Positions 22,525-35,560 of a stretch of 64,000 nucleotides of DNA are shown here, in pieces. The DNA is taken from NCBI RefSeq assembly GCF_029227915.1, contig NC_079888.1, positions 22,052,001 through 22,116,000 on the forward strand. The letters run 5' to 3'. Source of the DNA: Hydractinia symbiolongicarpus. Lineage: Eukaryota; Cnidaria; Hydrozoa; Anthoathecata; Hydractiniidae. Within the stretch, counting starts at the first letter, position 1. Each line of letters opens with the position of its first letter. The position numbers and the translations under genes are program-made. Below the pieces are notes generated by a model. That model searched no databases. It saw only the letters and a list, made by a program, of their open reading frames with translations, and was not told the origin of the DNA.

Positions 22525-24540
22525 ATAAGACTTGTAGTTTTTAAAAATGTTTTCATTTTTGATGAGACGCTGAATAAAAGAAGTTTAATCGCCGGCAAAC
22601 AAAAACCTGCGATTTCCCGTAAATCCCGGACTCGGCCCGTATAGTCAAAAGTATACAAAGAAAGTACTCAGGGAGTAAACTCATTTCCCAAACGATTTTT
22701 TAAATTATTATTTCACGACTAAAGCCCATGAGACTTGTAGTTTTTAAAAATGTTTTCATTTTTGATGAGACTCTGAATAAAAGAAGTTTAATCGCCGGCA
22801 AACGAAAACCCGCAATTTCCCGTAAATCCCGGACTCGGCCCGTATAGTCAAAAGTATACAAAGAAAGTACCCAGGGAGTAAACTCATTTCCCGAAAGATT
22901 TTTTAAATTATTTTTTCAACACTAAAGCCCATGAGACTTGTAGTTTTTAAAAATGTTTTCATTTTTGATGAGACGCTGAATAAAAGGAGTTTAATCGCCG
23001 GCAAACGAAAACCCGCCATTTCCCGTAAACCCCGGGCTTGTCCCGTATAGTCGAATGTATACAAAGAAAGTACCCTGTGAGTAAACTCATTTCCAGAAGA
23101 ATTTTTTAAATTATCTTTTCACCACTAAATCGCATGAGACTTGCAGTTTTCAAAAATGTATTCATTTTTGATGAGACGCTGAATAAAAGAAGTTTAATCG
23201 CCGGCAAACGAAAACCTGCGATTTCCCGTAAATCTCAGACTCGGCCCGTATAGTCAAAAGTATACAAAGAAAATACCCAGGGAGTAAACTCATTTCCCGA
23301 ACGATTTTTTAAATTATTATTTCACCACTAAAGCCCACTAGACTTGTAGTTTTTAACAATGTTTTCATTTTTGATGAGACGCTGAATAAAAGGAGTTTAA
23401 TTGCCGGCAAACGAAAACCCGCCATTTCCCGTAAAACCCGGACTCGGCCCGTATAGTCAAAAGTATACAAAGAAAGTACCCAGGGAGTAAACTCATTTCC
23501 CGAACGATTTTTTAAATTATTTTTTCACCACTAAAACGCATGAGACTTGTAGTTTTCAAAAATGTTTTCATTTTTGATGAGACGCTGAATAAAAGAAGTT
23601 TAATCGTCGGCAAACGAAAACCTGCGATTTCCCGTAAATCCCGGACTCGGCCTGTGAAGTCAAAAGTATACAACAAAAGTATCCAGGGAGTAAACTCATT
23701 TCCCGAACGATTTTTTAAATTATTATTTAACCACTAAAGCCCATGAGACTTGTAGTTTTAAAAATTGTTTTCATTTTTGATGGGACGCTGAATAAAAGAC
23801 ATTTAATCGCCGGCAAACAAAAACCCACCATTTCCCGTAAATCCCCGGCTTGGCCCGTATAGTCAAAAGTATACAAAGAAAGTACACAGGGAGTAAACTC
23901 AAATCCCGAACGATTTTTTATATTATTTTTTCACCACTAAAACGCATGAGACTTGTAGTTTTCAAAATTGTTTTCATTTTTGATGGGACGCTGAATAAAA
24001 GACATTTAATCGCCGGCAAACGAAAACCCGCGATTTCCCGTAAATCCCGGACTCGGCCCGTATAGTCAAAAGTATACAAAGAAAGTACCCAGGGAGTAAA
24101 CTCATTTCCCGAACGATTTTTTAAATTATTTTTTCACCACTAAAACGCATGAGACTTGTAGTTTTCAAAAATGTTTTCATTTTTGATGAGACGCTTAATG
24201 AAAGAGGTTTAATCGCCGGCAAACGAAAACCAGCGATTTCCCCTAAATCCCGGGCTTGGCCCGTGTCGTCGAATGTATACAAAGAAAGTACCCAGGGAGT
24301 AAACTTATTTCCCGAACGATTTTTAAAATTTTTTTTTCACCACTAAAACGCATGAGACTTGTAGTTTTCAAAAATGTTTTCATTTTTGATGAGACGCTTA
24401 ATGAAAGCGGTTTAATCGCCGGCAAACGAAAACCTGCGATTTCCCGCAAATCCCGGGCCTGGCCCATATAGTTGAATGTATACAAAGAAAGTACACTGTG
24501 AGTAAACTCATTTCCAGAACGATTTTTTAAATTATTTTTT

Positions 24541-27241
24541 CACCACTAAAACGCATGAGACTTGTAGTTTTCAAAAATGTTTTCATTTTTTATGAGACGC
24601 TGAATAAAAGAAGTTTAATCGCCGGCAAACGAAAACCTGCGATTTCCCGTAAATCCCGGACTCGGCCCGTATAGTCAAAAGTATACAAAGAAAGTACCCA
24701 GGGAGTAAACTCATTTCCCAAACGATTTTTTAAATTATTATTTCACGACTAAAGCCCATGAGACTTGTAGTTTTTAAAAATGTTTTCATTTTTGATGAGA
24801 CTCTGAATAAAAGAAGTTTAATCGCCGGGAAACGAAAATCCGCGATTTCCCGTAAATCCCGGACTCGGCCCTTATAGTCAAAAGTATACAATGAAAGTAC
24901 CCAGGGAGTAAACTCATTTCCCGAACGATTTTTTAAATTATTTTTTCAACACTAAAGCCCATGAGACTTGTAGTTTTTAAAAATGTTTTCATTTTTGATG
25001 AGACGCTGAATAAAAGGAGTTTAATCGCCGGCAAACGAAAACCCGCCATTTCCCGTAAACCCCGGGCTTGTCCCGTATAGTCGAATGTATACAAAGAAAG
25101 TACCCTGTGAGTAAACTCATTTCCAGAAGAATTTTTTAAATTATCTTTTCACCACTAAATCGCATGAGACTTGCAGTTTTCAAAAATGTTTTCTTTTTTG
25201 ATGAGACGCTGAATAAAAGAAGTTTAATCGCCGGCAAACGAAAACCTGCGATTTCCCGTAAATCTCAGACTCGGCCCGTATAGTCAAAAGTATACAAAGA
25301 AAATACCCAGGGAGTAAACTCATTTCCCGAGCGAATTTTTAAATTATTATTTCACCACTAAAGCCCATGAGACTTGTAGTTTTTAACAATGTTTTCATTT
25401 TTGATGAGACGCTGAATAAAAGGAGTTTAATCGCCGGCAAACGAAAACCCGCCATTTCCCGTAAACCCCGGACTCGGCACGTATAGTAAAAAGTATACAA
25501 AGAAAGTACCCAGGGAGTAAACTCATTTCCCGAACGATTTTTTAAATTATTTTTTCACCACTAAAACGCATGAGGCTTGTAGTTTTCAAAAATATTTTCA
25601 TTTTTGATGAGACGCTGATTAAAAGAGGTTTAATCGCCGGCAAATGAAAACCCGCGATTTCCCGTAAATCCCGGGCTTAGCCCGTATAGTCGAATGTATA
25701 CAAAGAAAGTACCCTGTGAGTAAACTCATTTTCAGAACGATTTTTTAAATTATTTTTTCACCACTAAAACGCATAAGACTTGTAGTTTTCAAAAATGTTT
25801 TCATTTTTGATGAGACGCTGAATAAAAGAAGTTTAATCGCCGGCAAACAAAAACCTGCGATTTCCCGTAAATCCCGGACTCGGCCCGTATAGTCAAAAGT
25901 ATACAAAGAAAGTACCCAGGGAGTAAACTCATTTCCCAAACGATTTTTTAAATTATTATTTCACGACTAAAGCCCATGAGACTTGTAGTTTTTAAAAATG
26001 TTTTCATTTTTGATGAGACTCTGAATAAAAGAAGTTTAATCGCCGGCAAACGAAAACCCGCGATTTCCCGTAAATCCCGGACTCGGCCCGTATAGTCAAA
26101 AGTATACAAAGAAAGTACCCAGGGAGTAAACTCATTTCCCGAAAGATTTTTTAAATTATTTTTTGCAACACTAAAGCCCATGAGACTTGTAGTTTTTAAA
26201 AATGTTTTCATTTTTGATGAGACGCTGAATAAAAGGAGTTTAATCGCCGGCAAACGAAAACCCGCCATTTCCCGTAAACCCCGGGCTTGTCCCGTATAGT
26301 CGAATGTATACAAAGAAAGTACCCTGTGAGTAAACTCATTTCCAGAAGAATTTTTTAAATTATCTTTTCACCACTAAATCGCATGAGACTTGCAGTTTTC
26401 AAAAATGTATTCATTTTTGATGAGACGCTGAATAAAAGAAGTTTAATCGCCGGCAAACGAAAACCTGCGATTTCCCGTAAATCTCAGACTCGGCCCGTAT
26501 AGTCAAAAGTATACAAAGAAAATACCCAGGGAGTAAACTCATTTCCCGAACGATTTTTTAAATTATTATTTCACCATCAAAGCCCACTAGACTTGTAGTT
26601 TTTAACAATGTTTTCATTTTTGATGAGACGCTGAATAAAAGGAGTTTAATTGCCGGCAAACGAAAACCCGCCATTTCCCGTAAAACCCGGACTCGGCCCG
26701 TATAGTCAAAAGTATACAAAGAAAGTACCCAGGGAGTAAACTCATTTCCCGAACGATTTTTTAAATTATTTTTTCACCACAAAACCGCATGAGACTTGTA
26801 GTTTTCAAAAATGTTTTCATTTTTGATGAGACGCTTAATGAAAGAGGTTTAATCGCCGGCAAACGAAAACCAGCGATTTCCCCTAAATCCCGGGCTTGGC
26901 CCGTGTAGTCGAATGTATACAAAGAAAGTACCCAGGGAGTAAACTTATTTCCCGAACGATTTTTAAAATTTTTTTTTCACCACTAAAACGCATGAGACTT
27001 GTAGTTTTCAAAAATGTTTTCATTTTTGATGAGACGCTTAATGAAAGCGGTTTAATCGCCGGCAAACGAAAACCTGCGATTTCCCGCAAATCCCGGGCCT
27101 GGCCCATATAGTTGAATGTATACAAAGAAAGTACACTGTGAGTAAACTCATTTCCAGAACGATTTTTTAAATTATTTTTTCACCACTAAAACGCATATGA
27201 CTTGTAGTTTTCAAAAATGTTTTCATTTTTTATGAGACGCT
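24541..27241 (+). repeat. 16-monomer unit, copy 2, minus three monomers, ending at the switch
   Basis: Follows copy 1 at offset 3,248 to about 26,770 and then at offset 2,640 (24,243/26,883). The 608-base difference equals three monomers missing. It ends exactly at the strand switch, at a point equivalent to 24,601 in copy 1, where copy 1 reads TGAATAAAAGAAG. One inserted G at about 26,165 (TTTTTTGCAAC) is private to this copy. Confidence 0.87.
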
Positions 27242-27335
27242 GGTTCTTTTATTCAGCGTCTCATCAAAAATGAAAACAAGTTTGAAAACTACAAGTCTCA
27301 TGCGTTTTAGTGGTGAAAAAATAATTTGAAAAATC
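27181..27335. other. Strand-switch junction of the satellite array
   Basis: The left monomer runs normally through the dyad and GAGACGCTG at 27,234-27,242, where TGAATAAAAG should follow. Instead the sequence is GTTCTTTTATTCAGCGTCTC, the reverse complement of the same monomer region, and it continues in inverted orientation to the window end. The result is a fold-back with arms of about 65-70 bp around a roughly 10-base centre. The arms are not perfect: the left has TTTTCAAAAATGTTTTC, while the inverted arm has AAAACAAGTTTGAAAAC. A junction between two already different monomers fits better than a simple hairpin copy of one monomer. Confidence 0.92.
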
Positions 27336-27548
27336 GGTCGGGAAATGAGTTTACTCCCTGGGTACTTTCTTTGTATACTTTTGACTATACGGCCAAGCCC
27401 GGGATTTACGGGAAATCGCGGGTTTTCGTTTGCCGGCGATTAAACTTCTTTTATTCAGCGTCTCATCAAAAATGAAAACATTTTTAAAAACTACAAGTCT
27501 TATGCGTTTTATTAGTGAATAAATAATTTAAAAAATCGTTCTGGAAAT

Positions 27549-30500
27549 GAATTTACTCACAGGGTACTTTCTTTGTATACATTCGACTATACGGGCCAAG
27601 CCCGGGATTTGCGGGAAATCGCGGGTTTTCGTTTGCCGGCGATTAAACCTCTTTCATTAAGCGTCTCATCAAAAATGAAAACATTTGTGAAAACTACAAG
27701 TCTCATGCGTTTTAGTGGTGAAAAAAAAAATTTAAAAAATCGTTCGGGAAATGAGTTTACTCCCTGGGTACTTTCTTTGTATACTTTTGACTATACGGGC
27801 CGAGTCCGGGATTTACGGGAAATCGCAGGTTTTGGTTTGCCGGCGATTAAACTTCTTTTTTTCAGCGTCCCATCAAAAATGAAAACATTTTTGAAAACCA
27901 CAAGTCTCATGCGTTTTATTGGTGAAAAAATAATATAAAAAATCGTTCGGGAAATGAGTTTACTCCCTGGGTACTTTCTTTTTATACTTTTGACTATACG
28001 GGCCAAGCCCGGGATTTACGGGAAATGGCGGGTTTTCGTTTGCCGGCGATTAAACTTCTTTTAATCAGCGTCTCATCAAAAATGGAAACATTTTTGAAAA
28101 CTACAAGTCTCATGCGTTTTAGTGGTGAAAAAATAATTTAAAAAATCGTTCGGGAAATGAGTTTAATTCCTGGGTACTTTCTTTGTATACTTTTGACTAT
28201 ACGGGCCGAGTCCGGGGTTTACGGGAAATGGCGGGTTTTCGTTTGCCGGCGATTAAACCTCTTTCATTAAGCGACTCATTAAAAACAAAAACATTTTTGA
28301 AAACTCCAAGTCTCATGGGCTTTAGTGGTGAAATAATAATTTGAAAAATCGTTCGGGAAATGGGTTTACTCCTTGGGTCCTTTCTTTATAGACATTCAAC
28401 TATACGGGCCAAGCCCGGGATTTACGGGAAATCGAGGGTTTTCGTTTGCCGGCGATTAAACATCTTTTATTCAGCGTCTCATCAAAAATGAAAACAAGTT
28501 TGAAAACTACAAGTCTCATGCGTTTTAGTGGTGAAAAAATAATTTAAAAAATCGTTCGGGAAATGAGTTTACTCCCTAGGTACTTTCCTTGTATACTTTT
28601 GACTATACGGGCCAGGCCAGGGATTTACGGGAAATCGCGGGTTTTCGTTTGCCGCCGATTAAACCTCTTTCATTAAGCGTCTCATCAAATATGAAAACAT
28701 TTTTGAAAACTACAAGTCTCATGCGTTTTAGTGGTGAAAAAATAATTTAAAAAATCGTTCGGGAAATGAGTTTACTCCCTGGGTACTTTCTTTGTATACT
28801 TTTGACTATACGGGCGGAGTCTGGGATTTACGGGAAATCGCGGTTTTTCGTTTGCCGGCGATTAAACTTCTTTTATTCAGCGTCTCATCAAAAATGAAAA
28901 CATTTTTGAAAACTACAAGTCTTATGCGTTTTAGTGGTGAAAAAATAATTTAAAAAATCTTTCTGGAAATGTGTTTACTCACAGGGTACTTTCTTTGTAT
29001 ACATTCGACTATACGGGCCAAGCCCGGGATTTACGGGAAATCGCGGGTTTTCGTTTGCCGGCGATTAAACCTCTTTCATTAAGCGTCTCATCAAAAATGA
29101 AAACATTTGTGAAAACTACAAGTCTCATGCGTTTTAGTGGTGAAAAAAAAAATTTAAAAAATCGTTCGGGAAATGAGTTTACTCCCTGGGTACTTTCTTT
29201 GTATACTTTTGACTATACGGGCCGAGTCCGGGATTTACGGGAAATCGCAGGTTTTGGTTTGCCGGCGATTAAACTTCTTTTTTTCAGCGTCCCATCAAAA
29301 ATGAAAACATTTTTGAAAACCACAAGTCTCATGCGTTTTAGTGGTGAAAAAATAATATAAAAAATCGTTCGGGAAATGAGTTTACTCCCTGGGTACTTTC
29401 TTTTTATACTTTTGACTATACGGGCCAAGCCCGGGATTTACGGGAAATGGCGGGTTTTCGTTTGCCGGCGATTAAACTTCTTTTAATCAGCGTCTCATCA
29501 AAAATGGAAACATTTTTGAAAACTACAAGTCTCATGCGTTTTAGTGGTGAAAAAATAATTTAAAAAATCGTTCGGGAAATGAGTTTAATTCCTGGGTACT
29601 TTCTTTGTAAACTTTTGACTATACGGGCCGAGTCCGGGGTTTACGGGAAATGGCGGGTTTTCGTTTGCCGGCGATTAAACCTCTTTCATTAAGCGACTCA
29701 TTAAAAACAAAAACATTTTTGAAAACTGCAAGTCTCATGGGCTTTAGTGGTGAAATAATAATTTGAAAAATCGTTCGGGAAATGGGTTTACTCCTTGGGT
29801 CCTTTCTTTATATACATTCAACTATACGGGCCAAGCTCGGGATTTACGGGAAATCGAGGGTTTTCGTTTGCCGGCGATTAAACATCTTTTATTCAGCGTC
29901 TCATCAAAAATGAAAACAAGTTTGAAAACTACAAGTCTCATGCGTTTTAGTGGTGAAAAAATAATTTAAAAAATCGTTCGGGAAATGAGTTTACTCCCTA
30001 GGTACTTTCCTTGTATACTTTTGACTATACGGGCCAAGCCAGGGATTTACGGGAAATCGCGGGTTTTCGTTTGCCGCCGATTAAACCTCTTTCATTAAGC
30101 GTCTCATCAAATATGAAAACATTTTTGAAAACTACAAGTCTCATGCGTTTTAGTGGTGAAAAAATAATTTAAAAAATCGTTCGGGAAATGAGTTTACTCC
30201 CTGGGTACTTTCTTTGTATACTTTTGACTATACGGGCGGAGTCCGGGATTTACGGGAAATCGCGGTTTTTCGTTTGCCGGCGATTAAACTTCTTTTATTC
30301 AGCGTCTCATCAAAAATGAAAACATTTTTGAAAACTACAAGTCTTATGCGTTTTAGTGGTGAAAAAATAATTTAAAAAATCTTTCTGGAAATGTGTTTAC
30401 TCACAGGGTACTTTCTTTGTATACATTCGACTATACGGGCCAAGCCCGGGATTTACGGGAAATCGCGGATTTTCGTTTGCCGGCGATTAAACCTCTTTCA

Positions 30501-32220
30501 TTAAGCGTCTCATCAAAAATAAAAACATTTTTAGAAACTACAAGTCTTATGCGTTTTAGTGGTGAAAAAATAATTTAAAAAATCTTTCTGGAAATGTGTT
30601 TACTCACAGGGTACTTTCTTTGTATACATTCGACTATACGGGCCAAGCCCGGGATTTACGGGAAATCGCGGGTTTTCGTTTGCCGGCGATTAAACCTCTT
30701 TCATTAAGCGTCTCATCAAAAATGAAAACATTTGTGAAAACTACAAGTCTCATGCGTTTTAGTGGTGAAAAAAAAAATTTAAAAAATCGTTCGGGAAATG
30801 AGTTTACTCCCTGGGTACTTTCTTTGTATACTTTTGACTATACGGGCCGAGTCCGGGATTTACGGGAAATCGCAGGTTTTGGTTTGCCGGCGATTAAACT
30901 TCTTTTTTTCAGCGTCCCATCAAAAATGAAAACATTTTTGAAAACCACAAGTCTCATGCGTTTTAGTGGTGAAAAAATAATATAAAAAATCGTTCGGGAA
31001 ATGAGTTTACTCCCTGGGTACTTTCTTTTTATACTTTTGACTATACGGGCCAAGCCCGGGATTTACGGGAAATGGCGGGTTTTCGTTTGCCGGCGATTAA
31101 ACTTCTTTTAATCAGCGTCTCATCAAAAATGGAAACATTTTTGAAAACTACAAGTCTCATGCGTTTTAGTGGTGAAAAAATAATTTAAAAAATCGTTCGG
31201 GAAATGAGTTTAATTCCTGGGTACTTTCTTTGTAAACTTTTGACTATACGGGCCGAGTCCGGGGTTTACGGGAAATGGCGGGTTTTCGTTTGCCGGCGAT
31301 TAAACCTCTTTCATTAAGCGACTCATTAAAAACAAAAACATTTTTGAAAACTGCAAGTCTCATGGGCTTTAGTGGTGAAATAATAATTTGAAAAATCGTT
31401 CGGGAAATGGGTTTACTCCTTGGGTCCTTTCTTTATATACATTCAACTATACGGGCCAAGCTCGGGATTTACGGGAAATCGAGGGTTTTCGTTTGCCGGC
31501 GATTAAACATCTTTTATTCAGCGTCTCATCAAAAATGAAAACAAGTTTGAAAACTACAAGTCTCATGCGTTTTAGTGGTGAAAAAATAATTTAAAAAATC
31601 GTTCGGGAAATGAGTTTACTCCCTAGGTACTTTCCTTGTATACTTTTGACTATACGGGCCAAGCCAGGGATTTACGGGAAATCGCGGGTTTTCGTTTGCC
31701 GCCGATTAAACCTCTTTCATTAAGCGTCTCATCAAATATGAAAACATTTTTGAAAACTACAAGTCTCATGCGTTTTAGTGGTGAAAAAATAATTTAAAAA
31801 ATCGTTCGGGAAATGAGTTTACTCCCTGGGTACTTTCTTTGTATACTTTTGACTATACGGGCGGAGTCCGGGATTTACGGGAAATCGCGGTTTTTCGTTT
31901 GCCGGCGATTAAACTTCTTTTATTCAGCGTCTCATCAAAAATGAAAACATTTTTGAAAACTACAAGTCTTATGCGTTTTAGTGGTGAAAAAATAATTTAA
32001 AAAATCTTTCTGGAAATGTGTTTACTCACAGGGTACTTTCTTTGTATACATTCGACTATACGGGCCAAGCCCGGGATTTACGGGAAATCGCGGATTTTCG
32101 TTTGCCGGCGATTAAACCTCTTTCATTAAGCGTCTCATCAAAAATAAAAACATTTTTAGAAACTACAAGTCTCATGCGTTTTAGTGGTGAAAAAAAAATT
32201 TAAAAAAACGTTTGGGAAAT
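27549..32220 (-). repeat. Three tandem copies of a 7/8-monomer unit
   Basis: Copies at about 27,549-28,970 (7 monomers, 1,422 bp), 28,971-30,595 and 30,596-32,220 (8 monomers, 1,625 bp each). Matching points are 27,791/29,213/30,838 and 28,342/29,763/31,388. The two longer copies have one additional monomer, with AATAAAAACATTTTTAGAAAC, at 30,393-30,595 and 32,018-32,203. The unit is recognisable by GCGACTCATTAAAAAC and by CCTTGGGTCC. A further copy lies at about 47,842-49,200, roughly 20,293 bp from the first. Confidence 0.88.
27582..27595 (+). other. CENP-B-box-like sequence, one base short (example, right array)
   Basis: TTCGACTATACGGG, the same element as in the left array but on the plus strand because the array is inverted. 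It appears in each A-type monomer of the right array, for example again near 30,427, 33,677 and 44,223. Some copies are damaged to TTCAACTATACGGG, as near 28,395. Confidence 0.4.
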
Positions 32221-32719
32221 GAGTTTACTCCCTGGGTACTTTCTTTGTATACTTTTGACTATACGGGCCGAATGCGGGATTTACGGGAAATCGGAGGTTT
32301 TCGTTTGCCGGCGATTAAACTTCTTTTATTCAGAGTCTCATCAAAAATAAAAACTTTTTTAAAAACTACAAGTCTTACGCGTTTTAGTGGTGAAAAAATA
32401 ATTTAAAAAATCGTTCGGGAAATGAGTTTACTCCCTGGGTACTTTCTTTGTATACTTTTGACTATACGGACCGAGTGCGGTATTTACGGGAAATCGCAGG
32501 TTTTCGTTTGCCGGCGATTAAACTTCTTTTATTCAGAGTCTCATCAAAAATGAAAACTTTTTTGAAAACTACAAGTCTTATGCGTTTTAGTGGAGAAAAA
32601 ATAATTTAAAAAATCGTTCTGGAAAAGAGTTTACTCCCTGGGTACTTTCTTTGTATACTTTTGACTATACGGGCCGAGTCCGGTATTTACAGGAAATCAC
32701 GGGTTTTCGTTTGCCGGCG

Positions 32720-35560
32720 ATTAAACCTCTTTCATTAAGCGTCTCATCAAAAATGAAAACATTTTTGAAAACTACAAGTCTCATGCGTTTTAGTGGTGAA
32801 AAAATAATTTAAAAAATCGTTCTGGAAATGAGTTTACACCCTGGGTACTTTCTTTGTATACTTTTGACTTTACAGGCCGAGTCCGGGATTTACGGGAAGC
32901 CGCAGGTTTTCGTTTGCCGGCAATTAGACTTCTTTTATTCAGCGTCTCATCAAAAATGAAAACATTTTTAAAAACTACAAGTCTTATGCGTTTTAGTGGT
33001 GAAAAAATAATTTAAAAAATCGTTCGGGAAATGAGTTTACTCCCTGGGTACTTTCTTTGTATACTTTTGACTATACGGGCCAAGCCCGGGATTTACAGGA
33101 AATCGCGGGTTTTCGTTTGCCGGCGATTAAACCTCTTTCATTAAGCGTCTCATCAAAAATGGAAACATTTTTGAAAACTACAAGTCTCATGCGTTTTAGT
33201 GGTGAAAAAATAATTTAAAAAATCGTTCGGGAAATGAGTTTACTCCCTGGGTACTTTCTTTGTATACTTTTGACTATAAGGGCCGAGTCCGGTATTTACG
33301 GGAAATCGCGGTTTTTCGTTTGCCGGCGATTAAACTTCTTTTATTCAGCGTCTCATCAAAAATGAAAACATTTTTAAAAACTACAAGTCTCATGGGCTTT
33401 AGTGGTGAAATAATAATTTAAAAAATCCTTTGGGAAATGAGTTTACTACCTGGGTACTTTCTTTGTATACTTTTGACTATACGGGCCGAGTCCAGGATTT
33501 ACGGGAAATCGCAGGTTTTCGTTTGCCGGCGATTAAACTTCTTTTATTCAGCGTCTCATCAAAAATGAAAACATTTTTGAAAACTACAAGTCTTATGCGT
33601 TTTAGTGGTGAAAAAATAATTTAAAAAATCGTTCTGGAAATGAGTTCACTCACAGGGTACTTGCTTTGTATACATTCGACTATACGGGCTAAGCCCGGGA
33701 TTTACGGGAAATCGCGGGTTTTCGTTTGCCGGCGATTAAACCTCTTTCATTAGGCGTCTCATCAAAAATGAAAACATTTTTGAAAACTACAAGTCTCATG
33801 CGTTTTAGTGGTGAAAAAAAAAATTAAAAAATCGTTCGGGAAATGAGTTTACTCCCTTGGTACTTTCTTTGTATACATTCGACTATACGGGCCAAGCCCG
33901 GGATTTACGGGAAATCGCGGGATTTCGTTTACCGGCAATTAAACCTCTTTCATTAAGCGTCTCATCTAAAATGAAAACATTTTTGAAAACTGCAAGTATC
34001 ATGGGCTTTAGTGGTGAAATAATAATTAAAAATTTGTTCGGGAAATGAGTTTAAACCCTGGGTACTTTCTTTGTATACTTTTGACTATACGGGCGAAGCC
34101 CGGGATTTACAGGAAATCGCGGGGTTTCGTTTGCCGGCGATTAAACCTCTTTCATTAAGCGTCTCATCAAAAATGAAAACATTTTTGAAAACTACAAGTC
34201 TCATGCGTTTTAGTGGTGAAAAAATAATTTAAAAAATCGTTCTGGAAATGAGTTTACACCCTGGGTACTTTCTTTGTATACTTTTGACTTTACAGGCCGA
34301 GTCCGGGATTTACGGGAAGCCGCAGGTTTTCGTTTGCCGGCAATTAAACTTTTTTTATTCAGCGTCTCATCAAAAATGAAAACATTTTTGAAAACTACAA
34401 GTCTTATGCGTTTTAGTGGTGAAAAAATAATTTAAAAAATCGTTCGGGAAATGAGTTTACTCCCTGGGTACTTTCTTTGTATACTTTTGACTATACGGGC
34501 CAAGCCCGGGATTTACAGGAAATCGCGGGTTTTCGTTTGCCGGCGATTAAACCTCTTTCATTAAGCGTCTCTTCAAAAATGGAAACATTTTTGAAAACTA
34601 CAAGTCTCATGCGTTTTAGTGGTGAAAAAATAATTTAAAAAATCGTTCGGGAAATGAGTTTACTCCCTGGGTACTTTCTTTGTATACTTTTGACTATAAG
34701 GGCCGAGTCCGGTATTTACGGGAAATCGCGGTTTTTCGTTTGCCGGCGATTAAACTTCTTTTATTCAGCGTCTTATCAAAAATGAAAACATTTTTAAAAA
34801 CTACAAGTCTCATGGGCTTTAGTGGTGAAATAGTAATTTAAAAAATCCTTTGGGAAATGAGTTTACTCCCTGGGTACTTTCTTTGTATATTTTTGACTAT
34901 ACGGGCCGAGTCCGGGATTTACGGAAAATCGCAGGTTTTCGTTTGCCGGCGATTAAACTTTTTTTATTCAGCGTCTCATCAAAAATGAAAACATTTTTGA
35001 AAACTACAAGTCTTATGCGTTTTAGTGGTAAAAAAATAATTTAAAAAATCGTTCTGGAAATGAGTTCACTCACAGGGTACTTCCTTTGTATACATTCGAC
35101 TATACGGGCTAAGCCCGGGATTTACGGGAAATCGCGGGTTTTCGTTTGCCGGCGATTAAACCTCTTTCATTAAGCGTCTCATCAAAAATGAAAACATTTT
35201 TGAAAACTACAAGTCTCATGCGTTTTAGTGGTGAAAAAAAAATTTAAAAAATCGTTCGGGAAATGAGTTTACTCCCTTGGTACTTTCTTTGTATACAATC
35301 GACTATACGGGCCAAGCCCGGGATTTACGAGAAATCGCGGGATTTCGTTTACCGGCGATTAAACCTCTTTCATTAAGCGTCTCATCAAAAATGAAAACAT
35401 TTTTGAAAACTGCAAGTATCATGGGCTTTAGTGGTGAAATAATAATTAAAAATTTGTTCGGGAAATGAGTTTAAACCCTGGGTACTTTCTTTGTATACTT
35501 TTGACTATACGGGCCAAGTCCGGGATTTACAGGAAATCGCGGGTTTTCGTTTGCCGGCGA
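32720..35560 (-). repeat. Two tandem 7-monomer units (1,420 bp)
   Basis: Copies about 32,720-34,140 and 34,140-35,560; matching points are 32,831/34,251 (AGTTTACACC followed by the GACTTTACAGG variant), 33,430/34,850 and 33,857/35,277. The following 35,560-36,480 continues the pattern at an offset of 1,014 bp (34,850/35,864, 35,277/36,291), so it is a five-monomer version. Confidence 0.85.

Larger units (their letters stand above)
17490..22885 (+). repeat. Third, rearranged copy of the 28-monomer unit
   Basis: Corresponds to 2,003-6,588 of the first unit. The offset is 15,487 up to about 19,360 and 16,297 afterwards, for example 4,364/20,661 (GAACTATTTTT) and 6,471/22,768 (AGACTCTGAA). The 810-base shift is an internal four-monomer gain. 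The match stops near 22,885, where this copy has CCGAAAGATTTTTT. Confidence 0.85.
21293..24540 (+). repeat. 16-monomer higher-order unit, copy 1 (3,248 bp)
   Basis: 3,248 bp is exactly 16 x 203. It recurs from 24,541: CACCACTAAAACGCATGAG at 21,293 and 24,541, and CCGAAAGATTTTTT at 22,891 and 26,139. It holds three monomers at about 23,540-24,140 (with CTGTGAAGTC, GGGACGCTGAATAAAAGACATT) that the second copy lacks. Confidence 0.88.
1..27243 (+). repeat. Left satellite array, ~203-bp monomer, + orientation
   Basis: Tandem head-to-tail monomers, about 134 equivalents, with no unique sequence between them. I set the register at the ATGAGAC start; successive starts such as 2,983 and 3,186, or 21,307 and 21,510, are 203 bp apart. 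From that start the monomer holds a dyad at 18-37, a second ATGAGAC at 38-44, GCCGGC at about 67-72, ATTTCCCG at 88-95 and 159-166, GTATAC at 127-132, GAGTAAACTC at 149-158, a T6-AAATTA-T6 tract at 172-189 and CACCACTAAAACGC at its end. The array is cut by the left window edge. Two short inverted pieces (about 1,824 and 17,311) are the only orientation breaks. The function is unknown; a centromeric or heterochromatic satellite is the natural inference. Confidence 0.97.

Noticed and set aside
25948-26313. Longest type of frame (121-129 codons), which looks like two tandem protein domains.
   Set aside because: It spans two consecutive monomers because a small indel links two frames. Sister copies of the same unit are broken by one-base indels, with no sign of constraint.
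28241-28340. Monomer with GCGACTCATTAAAAACAAAAAC as an inserted foreign segment.
   Set aside because: It aligns over its whole length with the monomer and differs only by substitutions; it is a variant that recurs in each copy of the 7/8-monomer unit.
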